In this document: positions 25,203 through 32,344 of the stretch, in pieces
Numbering within the stretch: the first letter of the stretch is position 1
How the letters are laid out: each line of letters opens with the position of its first letter
DNA from: an archaeon
GTDB taxonomy: Archaea > Thermoproteota > Nitrososphaeria > Nitrososphaerales > UBA183
Assembly: GCA_021788415.1 (NCBI GenBank)
Contig: JAJYKR010000003.1
Coordinates: forward strand, 62,001-126,000
Length of the DNA: 64,000 nt
Direction: 5' to 3'
The notes under the pieces: model-generated
Database searches by the model: none
Told to the model about the DNA's origin: nothing
What the model saw: only the letters and a program-made list of their open reading frames with translations
Position numbers and translations under genes: made by a program

Positions 25203-26132
25203 ATGATCACCGTTATAGGGTCTGGAAGGGTCGGAGCAACGGCAGCCGGGCTGCTGATGCTGGGCGAGGTAGACACCGAGATATCGCTCATAGATATCGT
25301 CGAAGGCTTGCCACAGGGGGAAGCGCTCGATCTGAACCACGCGGCCTCCATCCTGGGCAAGGACGTCACGGTGAAGGGGTCCAACAGCTACGAAGACATG
25401 AAGGGGAGCGACGTGGTCGTGATCACGGCGGGGCTCCCCAGGAAGCCAGGGATGACCAGAGAGGAGCTCGCAGGCAAGAACGCCGAGATAGTCTCGAGCA
25501 TCGCGGACCAGGTCAAGAAGTTCGCCCCTGGCGCCATCGTCCTCATAACCACGAACCCCCTGGACGCCATGGTCGCGGTCCTGTACAAGAGGCTCGGGTT
25601 CCCGCGGAACAGGGTGATAGGGTTCAGCGGCGTCCTCGACTCGAGGAGGATGGCCTTCTACGCGTCGCGCCCCATCGGGGTGTCTCCCTCATCGATAACG
25701 CCGCTTGTGCTCGGCCAGCACGGGGAGAACATGTACCCGGTCCCTGAGCTGTCCATGGTCTACGGCAAGAGCCTAAAGGCGTTCCTGACCCCTGAGCAGT
25801 ACGAGCAGGTCGTCAAGGACACCATCGGCGCCGGCGCCCAGATAACGAACCTCCGCAAGTTCAGCAGCAACTGGGGTCCGGGTGCCGGGCTGCTCCTCAT
25901 GGTGGACGCCATCAAGCGGGACAAGAAGGCGGTGGCCGAGGCGAGCGTATACCTGGACGGAGAATACGGGGTGAAAGGGGTGTTCGCCGAGGTCCCGGTG
26001 GTCCTGGGGAAGAACGGGCTGGAGAAGATCGTGGAGGTGGAGCTCGGCGCAGAGCAGAAGGCGAAGTTCATGGCGAGCATAGACGCCATCCGGGCGAACC
26101 TGAAGCAGGTGCCGGAGTCGTACCTCAGGTAG
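25203..26132 (+). CDS. mdh: Malate dehydrogenase (LDH/MDH family), copy 2
   Basis: The 309-residue enzyme has MITVIGSGRVGATAA at the start, an acidic LIDIVEGLPQGEALDL after the second strand (Asp at the end of beta-2 favours NAD), the active loop LPRKPGMTREEL, NPLDAMVAVLY and the catalytic histidine in GQHGENMYPV. Copy 1 has Glu where this has Gln before the His-Gly. The two copies differ too much to be a recent duplication. Their products may serve opposite directions or different cofactors; this is inference. Confidence 0.9.
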   Translation: MITVIGSGRVGATAAGLLMLGEVDTEISLIDIVEGLPQGEALDLNHAASILGKDVTVKGSNSYEDMKGSDVVVITAGLPRKPGMTREELAGKNAEIVSSIADQVKKFAPGAIVLITTNPLDAMVAVLYKRLGFPRNRVIGFSGVLDSRRMAFYASRPIGVSPSSITPLVLGQHGENMYPVPELSMVYGKSLKAFLTPEQYEQVVKDTIGAGAQITNLRKFSSNWGPGAGLLLMVDAIKRDKKAVAEASVYLDGEYGVKGVFAEVPVVLGKNGLEKIVEVELGAEQKAKFMASIDAIRANLKQVPESYLR

Positions 26133-26220
26133 CGCAGCTCTCTCGCAGCCGGCTACAGGCGCCCAGCGAGGCTCTGGTTACCCTTAAAGGCGGTAGCGGA
26201 GATGTCTCTGGTGAGCGGGA

Positions 26221-26475
26221 ATGCTGAGAAAATGCCCGAGCTGCGGCAGTCGGTTCGGAGTGAAGTCCCTGGGGAGGAAGCTAATCGAATCAGAGAGGGA
26301 GACGGAGCAGGTGAACACCAACCCTGTGGCCCTCAGCATCACCGGCGGGCCGGGAATCATCTCCGACGGAGTCTACCAGGTCCCCCTGACCGTCAAGCGG
26401 GACGAGTACAGCCGGGACTTCGAATGCCGCAAGTGCGGCCACCGGTGGTCGGTCAAGGAAGAGAAGACAGAGTAG
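26221..26475 (+). CDS. Small zinc-ribbon protein
   Basis: The 84-residue protein has two Cys pairs, KCPSCGSRFG at the start and ECRKCGHRW near the end, forming a split zinc ribbon around a 45-residue polar middle. I know no specific function; such proteins often bind nucleic acid or other proteins. CCTTAAA at 26182-26188 is the likely TATA box, giving a short leader before ATG 26221. Confidence 0.7.
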   Translation: MLRKCPSCGSRFGVKSLGRKLIESERETEQVNTNPVALSITGGPGIISDGVYQVPLTVKRDEYSRDFECRKCGHRWSVKEEKTE

Positions 26476-26508
26476 GCGCCCCGGCGGGAGGCGTCCGGGC
26501 TCGGCTGC

Positions 26509-26796
26509 CTACAGCCTGAGGCCGAATGATTGGGCGAAGTCCTCGAAGGAGTAGTATGCCGCCAGGAACCGGATCCCCTTGTCGGAGATCATGTACTTCG
26601 ATATCTTGTCCTTGTTCAGCTCGAGCAGGAGACCTGAACCGACCAGCTCGGACAGCAGCTTCGACATCCTGGTGTACGACATGTTCCCCCTCCGGAGAAG
26701 CGCCGTCACGCCGACGCCGCTCCCCTCGGTGTTGAGGTCCCTCGCAGTGCTGAGCACGTCCGCGATTATCCTGACCTGGGTCCTATACTGTGCCAT
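26509..26796 (-). CDS. Winged-helix DNA-binding protein
   Basis: The 95-residue protein matches the small archaeal HTH_45-type winged helices: a first helix (RIIADVLSTAR), the recognition region NMSYTRMSKLLSELVGSGLL and a wing (ISKYMISDKGIRFL). It probably regulates transcription. Its start lies inside the end of the membrane-protein gene (overlap 14 bases), so the two are co-expressed. Confidence 0.82.
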   Translation of the reverse strand: MAQYRTQVRIIADVLSTARDLNTEGSGVGVTALLRRGNMSYTRMSKLLSELVGSGLLLELNKDKISKYMISDKGIRFLAAYYSFEDFAQSFGLRL

Positions 26797-27418
26797 CTAT
26801 TTTCACTCCTCCCGCTGACTTGAACGTCAATACGGGGACGAACATCATCAAGAGACCCATCTCTTGCAGTATAATCTGCAGTAGTGAAAGAATTCCAACG
26901 TTTTGGTATAGAAGTGATAGCCATTGGAAGAAGGTCCCGGCCCCTATCAGAGACAGACCCATGGCGATGAGGAGGGTGTCGGGCTTCTTGGTGCGGGAGT
27001 ACGAGAACACTGTCTCTACCACCCCATACATGACGAAGTAGAACGCTACGAAGCTCAGGATGTCTGCGAGCTGAGTGCCCGAGAGGGAGATCGCAGGGAA
27101 GACCATCAGGGCCGCCCCCATCCTCTTCGAAAGCACCACGTCGACGGCGTGGGAGAACGCCAGGAAGAAGTACCCGGTGGTCTCAAGCAGGAGCCCACCG
27201 ACCACCACCGTCGTTGTCGTAAGGGGGATGAGAGGGACGAGCTGGCTGAGCCCTACCAGCGCCTCGACCAGGAACCCAAAGCCGAGGAAGACGAAGGCGG
27301 TCGCGAGCCTGAGGAGGGATGAGCTCTCGGTCCTCCTGACACCTTTGAACGAAACATATGCAATCGAAAACGAGACGAAAACGCCAATGAATTGGAGGAT
27401 GTCGTCGATGAGCTGCAT
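26783..27418 (-). CDS. Seven-helix membrane protein paired with a winged-helix regulator
   Basis: I do not recognise this 211-residue protein beyond its topology: about seven hydrophobic helices with short charged loops (FKGVRRTESS, SYSRTKKPD). That resembles N-terminal membrane sensor domains seen in archaeal signalling proteins. The downstream winged-helix gene overlaps it, suggesting a sensor-regulator pair. The open frame goes back to 27481, but the TATA box at 27464-27470 places the transcript start near 27440, so ATG 27418 is chosen. Confidence 0.7.
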   Translation of the reverse strand: MQLIDDILQFIGVFVSFSIAYVSFKGVRRTESSSLLRLATAFVFLGFGFLVEALVGLSQLVPLIPLTTTTVVVGGLLLETTGYFFLAFSHAVDVVLSKRMGAALMVFPAISLSGTQLADILSFVAFYFVMYGVVETVFSYSRTKKPDTLLIAMGLSLIGAGTFFQWLSLLYQNVGILSLLQIILQEMGLLMMFVPVLTFKSAGGVKIDGTV

Positions 27419-27463
27419 GTCCCCCTGTAGCGCCAAGTTACAGCGCGAATGGCCGGTTTCGGG

Positions 27464-27470
27464 TATAAAA
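27464..27470 (-). promoter_or_regulatory. TATA box of the membrane/winged-helix pair
   Basis: Minus-strand TTTTATA, 27 bases before about 27440; it decides the start at 27418. Confidence 0.55.
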
Positions 27471-27535
27471 GCGTGACGCACACCAAATTCTGATAACTTC
27501 GTTGCAAGCTTCTCTCATGGAATGTCCCTGTGGGA

Positions 27536-27601
27536 ATGGCTAAATCGTCTCGCGCACATGAGGAACGGGAGCAGGAATTCAGGAGGAGGTTGAAGGCTTG
27601 A
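27536..27601 (+). CDS. Tiny charged ORF upstream of a small secreted protein
   Basis: ATG 27536 opens 21 codons (MAKSSRAHEEREQEFRRRLK and Ala) ending TGA 27599-27601, which overlaps the next TTG start. An even shorter frame from ATG 27517 (MECPCGNG) precedes it; that motif resembles the start of archaeal zinc ribbons, so this may be a decayed gene. Evidence is weak. Confidence 0.25.
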   Translation: MAKSSRAHEEREQEFRRRLKA

Positions 27602-27870
27602 CCTTACGCCGTAAAGTGTGTGTCGCCACGGCAATCTCTGGCCTGACCATCACGGTGTTCATTTTTCTCGTCCCCGCACTTCAGCAGACCGAGTATTCTA
27701 CCTGTCCCCCGCTTGCCCTGAGATGTCCCCAACCTCGGACGTATTATGTGTCCTATTCGTTCGGCCAATGGAGCATCGGTGCAACGTATGATTTGTGCGG
27801 GCCTGCCGACGGCTATCATCTGATCGACGCGCAGTCGGGCTATTCTTGCTCAAGCGGGCACCTACAATGA
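27598..27870 (+). CDS. Small secreted or anchored protein of unknown function
   Basis: The 90-residue protein has a basic start, one hydrophobic helix (about residues 7-28) and then a Cys-containing outer part (STCPP, ALRCPQP, YDLCGP, YSCSSG). It starts with TTG behind GGAGGAGG at 27582-27590. It sits alone in a less GC-rich stretch. No family is recognised. Four cysteines after the membrane helix suggest disulfides outside the cell. Confidence 0.45.
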   Translation: MTLRRKVCVATAISGLTITVFIFLVPALQQTEYSTCPPLALRCPQPRTYYVSYSFGQWSIGATYDLCGPADGYHLIDAQSGYSCSSGHLQ

Positions 27871-28063
27871 GGAGAAACCTTCGGTGCAGCGAATTCAACA
27901 GGGTTCGCACCGCGGAAATGGAATATCGCCCGGGGGGCCCATCGCAGAGTGGCCGTGGCCCCCGCCCTTTACCCGCGCAGCCAGATTGTTTTTCGATGCA
28001 AAGCCGCAGCGAGCCCGCCCTCCTGGACCAGTGCGTCCCCTGTGAGAAGAGAGGCCCGGTATC

Positions 28064-29161
28064 CTACTTCGTCACTATGGTGAGCACGTCCTCGTCCATG
28101 AGCCTGTGCGCCACCCCCACCCTCTGGCCTCCGAACTTCACGCTCTTCCCCCAGACCAGGGCGTACCTGAACTCGTCCTTCATCCCCCTGTGCACCTTGT
28201 CGCATATGTCCCCGATGGTCGCGCCTCCCCTGACCACCATCGGCTCCTCGAAGTCTGTCTCTCCTGTCCTCCGGCGCATGTAGACCCGTACGAATTCAAG
28301 GCGCCTGTAGATCTCCTCCTTCAGCGCCAGTATGTTGACGTCCGCCTCAGCCGAGACCGGGACGAAGCTGTAGGGGAGCTTCCTCGAGAGCTCTGAGGTG
28401 AACCCGGTGTTGACCAGGTCGATCTTGTTCATCACCGTCAGCGATGGGACGTAGACCCTGTTCCCTGCGAGCACGTCCACCAGCTGCTCGTCGTCGATGT
28501 CCTCCCTTATCACGACCCTCGCCCCGTTGACGTCGTAGACCCTGAGTATGTCCTTGACCAGGGCCTCGCTCAACTTCGTCAGCTTCACCTGGGCCGCCAC
28601 GCTGATCCCCCCCGAGTCGACCTTCTCGATGACGACGCCGGGGGGGTCCTCGTCTGCCCTTATCCCGGTGGACCTGAGTTCCCTGTCCAGCAGGCCCCGC
28701 GCTTCGGGCTGGAACACGTCGACCACGAACAGCACCAGGTCAGCGCTGCGGGCGACCGCCAGGACCCTCCTCCCCAGCCCCTTCCCCGACGACGCCCCCT
28801 TGATTATCCCTGGCAGGTCGAGGACCTGGATCCTGGCCCCTCCATGCTCCATGACGCCAGGGACCACCTCAAGGGTGGTGAACTGGTAGGCCCCCACCTT
28901 CGACTTCGCGTTCGTGAGCCTGTTGAGGAGGGTGGACTTGCCCACGCTCGGGAGCCCTATGAGCACGACGGTCGCGTCGCCAGACTTCCTGACGTCGTAG
29001 CCCAGCCGGGCGCCGGTCTTCCTGGTGTGCTGCTCCTCCAGCTCCGCCCTCAGCTTGGACAGCTTCGCCCTGAGGAGCCCGATGTGGTGTTCGGTCTTCT
29101 TGTTGACCTGGGTCTTGTGAATATCGTCTTCTATCTTCTTGATCTTCTCGGGGAGTCCCAA
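28064..29161 (-). CDS. DRG-family GTPase
   Basis: The 365-residue protein matches the archaeal/eukaryotic DRG (developmentally regulated GTP-binding) family. It has an N-terminal helical domain (EKIKKIEDDIHKTQVNKKTE), G1 GLPSVGKST, G3 DLPGIIKGAS, G4 MNKIDL and a C-terminal TGS domain (YMRRRTGETDFEEPMVV onward). DRG proteins are linked to ribosomes and translation. TTG start; minus-strand GCTTAATA near 29186-29193 would be its TATA box, giving a leaderless transcript. Confidence 0.93.
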   Translation of the reverse strand: MGLPEKIKKIEDDIHKTQVNKKTEHHIGLLRAKLSKLRAELEEQHTRKTGARLGYDVRKSGDATVVLIGLPSVGKSTLLNRLTNAKSKVGAYQFTTLEVVPGVMEHGGARIQVLDLPGIIKGASSGKGLGRRVLAVARSADLVLFVVDVFQPEARGLLDRELRSTGIRADEDPPGVVIEKVDSGGISVAAQVKLTKLSEALVKDILRVYDVNGARVVIREDIDDEQLVDVLAGNRVYVPSLTVMNKIDLVNTGFTSELSRKLPYSFVPVSAEADVNILALKEEIYRRLEFVRVYMRRRTGETDFEEPMVVRGGATIGDICDKVHRGMKDEFRYALVWGKSVKFGGQRVGVAHRLMDEDVLTIVTK

Positions 29162-29199
29162 CTGTCCCCCCGCGCCGTCGGCTCGCTATTAAGCTAGGG

Positions 29200-29982
29200 C
29201 TAGGCGGACGTGTATTCGATGACTATCTTGTGTCCGGTCCCGTAGGGGTAGCTGGCCCCTCCGTCCCAGTACGGGTTCCCGGAGGCAGTCTGGCACGGGA
29301 AAGCGGAGCCGATGGTCGCGTTGCAGTAGTCCAGCGTCATGAGGTTCAGGTTCCCCCACTGCGCAGAAGGGGTCCCGTCCACCAGCAGCTCCACCTTGTG
29401 AGTGGAATCGGCCGTGAACCCGAGGATGTCCGTCGGGCCCAAGGCGACCGGCCGAGACGTCCCGTTCACCACCGGGCAGTAGGCGCCGGACTGGGCGCAT
29501 GAGAACTGCCAGATGCTGAAGAACTCCCCGAGGGTCCAGTTCTGCCCTGCCTGAGACTGGTCGAGCTCCATGTGCAGCACCCCGGACGAGTCGTGGGTGT
29601 GAATCGGTTCGGTGCATGTCCCCTCCGAGAGGATCCCGACATCGGCAGGGATGGTGACGTTCTTGCCGTCTATCCAGATCTGGAGGTACGGGTGGATGTG
29701 GACGTAGGTCCCCTCGCTGCCGCAGGGGTAGGGAGGCTGGGCGAAGAGAGGGGCGGCGAGGAAATAGAGCACAACCCCGGCTGCCACGACCCCGACCACC
29801 AGCGTGAGGGCCACAGGATGCCTGTTCCTCCGGCGGAGGGTCTTCTGCTTCTTCACGACCTTGGGGGCGTCGGGGGCCGGGTGCTTCGCCCCCACCGGGG
29901 CGCCTCCGCCGTGCTTGTCCTTCATGTGCTGGGACAGAGCGGCGTCGGTGGTGAACTCCCTGCCGCAGACGTCGCACTCCAA
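29200..29982 (-). CDS. C2H2 zinc finger-TM-extracellular domain protein
   Basis: The 260-residue protein begins with a single C2H2 finger (CDVCGREF, then HMKDKH), followed by a basic linker, one membrane helix (about residues 57-80) and a ~170-residue outer domain. The outer domain has HIHPYLQIWIDG, IHTHDSSGVLHMELD and TLGEFF motifs, a His-rich uncharacterised family also found in bacteria. The finger would face the cytoplasm. The frame opens much further upstream, but the shared TATA at 30030-30035 places the transcript start near 30006, so TTG 29982 is the best start. Confidence 0.72.
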   Translation of the reverse strand: MECDVCGREFTTDAALSQHMKDKHGGGAPVGAKHPAPDAPKVVKKQKTLRRRNRHPVALTLVVGVVAAGVVLYFLAAPLFAQPPYPCGSEGTYVHIHPYLQIWIDGKNVTIPADVGILSEGTCTEPIHTHDSSGVLHMELDQSQAGQNWTLGEFFSIWQFSCAQSGAYCPVVNGTSRPVALGPTDILGFTADSTHKVELLVDGTPSAQWGNLNLMTLDYCNATIGSAFPCQTASGNPYWDGGASYPYGTGHKIVIEYTSA

Positions 29983-30029
29983 GACCGGAGAAGAGCCGAA
30001 AACCCTCCCAATTTGAATCTGGTGTCTCC

Positions 30030-30035
30030 TTATAT
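30030..30035. promoter_or_regulatory. Shared TATA element for two divergent genes
   Basis: TTATAT reads as a TATA box on both strands. It sits about 27 bases before a start near 30060 (dehydrogenase, TTG 30065) and on the other strand before about 30006 (C2H2 protein, TTG 29982). No second element is seen between the two genes. Confidence 0.5.
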
Positions 30036-30064
30036 CGTCCGGGACTCGGCCGGCCCACCGGCGT

Positions 30065-31102
30065 TTGAAGTCCATTGTGCTGGACCCCGAGCCGGGGGGG
30101 CACGCCCTGACGCCCGTGCTGAAGGAGCTGGAAGTCCCTGTTCCAGGGCAGGGGGAGCTCGTGGTGAAGATGGAGGCGTGCGGCCTCTGCGGCACAGACC
30201 TCGAGAAGATCCGCGGGGAGTACACCGCTTCGATGCCGGTCATCGGGCACGAGGCGGTGGGGACAGTCTCCGCAGTGGGGAAGGGGGTCCGAGGATTCGC
30301 TGCAGGAGATCGGGTGTTCCCCCATCACCACGTCCCGGACTACACCTGCTACCTCTGCAGGGGAGGGAACGAGACGATGTGCGACCACTACCGGTCGAGC
30401 AACCTGGAGCCGGGCGGCTTCTCGGAGTACCTTCGGGTCCCCCGCTGGAACGTGCGAAAGGGGGGAGTGCTGAAGCTCCCCGGGAGGATGCCCTTTGATG
30501 TGGCGACTCTGGTCGAGCCGCTCGGGTGTTGCGTGCGGGCCGTGAGGAAGTGCAGGGTCAGGACAGGTGACGCTGCGCTCGTCGTCGGTGCCGGGCCGGT
30601 GGGGCTGATGCACGCCCTCCTGCTCGGGAAGAGGGGGGTGAAGGTGCTCCTGAGCGACGTGAGCGATGCAAGGCTGGGTTTCGCAGAGCGCCTGGGGGCG
30701 GGGCGCGTGGTAGACGCCAAGTCGGACGCGCCTGGACAGGTCTCGTCCGAGACCGAAGGGAGGGGGGCGGACCTGGCGATAGTGGCTTCAGGGAGCGGAG
30801 CTGCCATACTGCAGGCCCTCCGGTCGGTGAGAAGAGGGGGGCGGGTCTGCATATTCGGCGTCCCCCCCAGGGGCTCAGTCCTCGACTACGACATCAGCGA
30901 GCTCTACAACGCCGAGCGGGAGGTGTTCACCAGCTACGGGGCGACCGAGAGGGATACCCGGCCGGCGCTGAAGGTCCTCTCCTCCCGCGGCGCCGAGTTC
31001 GGGAAGCTGATCACCCACAGGTTCCCCCTAGGGAGGTTCGCCGAAGCGGTCGAAGAGGCGTCGAAGGGGCGCGCGATGAAGGTCGTCGTGACACCCCGAT
31101 GA
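30065..31102 (+). CDS. Zinc-dependent medium-chain dehydrogenase
   Basis: The 345-residue enzyme has the catalytic zinc ligands in CGLCGTD and IGHEAVG, a structural zinc site DYTCYLCRGGNETMC in which Asp replaces the first Cys (as acidic residues do in some archaeal alcohol dehydrogenases), and the NAD(P) site VVGAGPVGLMHA. It oxidises an alcohol or sugar; it resembles sorbitol/threonine dehydrogenases, but the substrate is unknown. TTG start behind the shared TATA element. An aldolase gene follows. Confidence 0.87.
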   Translation: MKSIVLDPEPGGHALTPVLKELEVPVPGQGELVVKMEACGLCGTDLEKIRGEYTASMPVIGHEAVGTVSAVGKGVRGFAAGDRVFPHHHVPDYTCYLCRGGNETMCDHYRSSNLEPGGFSEYLRVPRWNVRKGGVLKLPGRMPFDVATLVEPLGCCVRAVRKCRVRTGDAALVVGAGPVGLMHALLLGKRGVKVLLSDVSDARLGFAERLGAGRVVDAKSDAPGQVSSETEGRGADLAIVASGSGAAILQALRSVRRGGRVCIFGVPPRGSVLDYDISELYNAEREVFTSYGATERDTRPALKVLSSRGAEFGKLITHRFPLGRFAEAVEEASKGRAMKVVVTPR

Positions 31103-31111
31103 CAGGCTATG

Positions 31112-31119
31112 CTTAAAAT
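31112..31119 (+). promoter_or_regulatory. TATA box of the aldolase gene
   Basis: CTTAAAAT predicts a start near 31143, 9 bases before TTG 31152; so this gene need not depend on the dehydrogenase promoter. Confidence 0.4.
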
Positions 31120-31151
31120 CCCAGGGGGCCCGAGCCAGGCCAGGGCTGCGC

Positions 31152-31943
31152 TTGAGCTGGGGGCTTTCGAACAGGATTGCAAGGCTGATGCACGGCGGGC
31201 GGACCGTGATGCTGGCGGTCGACCACGGCTACTTCCAGGGGCCTACCACCGGGCTCGAGAACCCGAGGCAGACGATCACCCCGCTGATCCCCTTCGCCGA
31301 CTCCCTCATGCTCACCAGGGGGGTCCTCCGGACCTCGGTGGACCCGTCCCAGAGGCTCCCCATAGTGCTGAGGGTCTCAGGGGGGACGAGCATACTCAAG
31401 GAGCTCTCGGACGAGGTCGTCACGACCTCCATCGAGGAGGCGGTGAGGCTCAACGCGTCTGCGGTGGCGGTGTCGATCTTCGTGGGTTCGGAACACGAGA
31501 AGGAGACGCTGGCCAACCTATCGGAGCTAGTCAACGAAGGGGAGAGGTATGGCATGCCGGTGCTGGCTGTGACCGCGGTGGGGAGGGAGATGGCAAGGGA
31601 CGCCCGTTACCTGGGGCTGGCATGCAGGATAGCCGCGGAGCTCGGCGCCAGCCTCGTCAAGACCTACTACTGCGAGGACTTCCACAAGGTCGTGGAGGGG
31701 TGCCCGGTCCCTGTGATAATCGCCGGGGGGAAGAAGCTCCCGGAGAGAGAAGCGCTCCAGATGGCTCGCGACGCGACGTCAGAAGGGGCCGTCGGGGTCG
31801 ACATGGGGCGGAACATCTTCCAGTCGTCGAACCCTGTCGGGATGATCAGGGCGGTCAGGGCCGTGGTGCACGAGGATAAGGGGGCGGACGAAGCCTACGC
31901 AGCCTTCAGCAAGAGCGAGGCGGCAGAACAGCCGACGCGGTAG
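31152..31943 (+). CDS. Class I aldolase of the FbaB/LsrF (DeoC-like) family
   Basis: The 263-residue TIM-barrel protein has MLAVDHGYFQGPTTGLE, the segment that defines LsrF-like members, the Schiff-base lysine in SLVKTYYCEDF and the phosphate site IIAGGKKLPE and GVDMGRNIFQS. Archaeal relatives include class I fructose-bisphosphate aldolases and ADH-type synthases; those annotated LsrF in archaea lack the bacterial quorum-sensing context. The natural substrate here is open. TTG start. Confidence 0.8.
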   Translation: MSWGLSNRIARLMHGGRTVMLAVDHGYFQGPTTGLENPRQTITPLIPFADSLMLTRGVLRTSVDPSQRLPIVLRVSGGTSILKELSDEVVTTSIEEAVRLNASAVAVSIFVGSEHEKETLANLSELVNEGERYGMPVLAVTAVGREMARDARYLGLACRIAAELGASLVKTYYCEDFHKVVEGCPVPVIIAGGKKLPEREALQMARDATSEGAVGVDMGRNIFQSSNPVGMIRAVRAVVHEDKGADEAYAAFSKSEAAEQPTR

Positions 31944-31944
31944 C

Positions 31945-32067
31945 CTACCTCGGGAGCCCCGAGACGTCTTCGCAGTCCAAGATGGCCCCACATCTGCTGC
32001 AGACGTACTTGCACGCCTGGACCTGCACCATCTCCTCTCCGCAGGCGTAGCACCTCTCCGCAGCCAA
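31945..32067 (-). CDS. Very small zinc-ribbon protein (40 residues)
   Basis: From TTG 32067 the frame encodes 40 residues with two Cys pairs, RCYACGEEM and YVCSRCGAIL, and a short tail. It was missed as a short gene, but the promoter supports it: the TATA element at 32092-32098 puts the transcript start at about 32068. Function unknown. It is convergent with the aldolase gene (stops 1 base apart). Confidence 0.6.
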   Translation of the reverse strand: MAAERCYACGEEMVQVQACKYVCSRCGAILDCEDVSGLPR

Positions 32068-32091
32068 CGACCCGCTTGAGCTCGGGAACGG

Positions 32092-32098
32092 TTTTAAG
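32092..32098. promoter_or_regulatory. Bidirectional TATA element between two zinc-ribbon genes
   Basis: TTTTAAG works on both strands: about 27 bases to 32122 on the plus strand (GTG 32123) and to 32068 on the minus strand (TTG 32067). Both transcripts would be leaderless. Confidence 0.5.
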
Positions 32099-32122
32099 GG
32101 CGCCGGGGCGGTCGCCGAAATC

Positions 32123-32344
32123 GTGCCAGACGAGGGCGAGCCCGGAGGGAGAGCCCCGAGGCTTGCAAGGCGGAGTCCGTTTGCACCTGCCGTCAAGCTC
32201 TGCCCGAAGTGCCTGGCCCCCCTGAAGCCGCGGAACGAGCTCGGGGGGTGGCTGATCCCCCAAGACTACTACTGCGCGAAGTGCGGCTACACGGGGACCG
32301 TCTTCTTCGAGAAGGAACCGGACGAGACGGCGGAGAAGCAGTGA
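32123..32344 (+). CDS. Small zinc-ribbon protein
   Basis: The 73-residue protein has a basic, disordered N-terminus and a zinc ribbon with LCPKCLAPL and YCAKCGYTG. It ends with an acidic tail. Function unknown. GTG start at the predicted transcript start. The next gene overlaps its stop (GTGA), so it is first in an operon with the CPBP and dUTPase-fold genes. Confidence 0.7.
   Translation: MPDEGEPGGRAPRLARRSPFAPAVKLCPKCLAPLKPRNELGGWLIPQDYYCAKCGYTGTVFFEKEPDETAEKQ

Noticed and set aside
29189..30613. 474-codon minus-strand frame across the C2H2 and dehydrogenase genes
   Set aside because: Composition is Pro/Arg/His-rich without motifs; both real genes lie in other frames.
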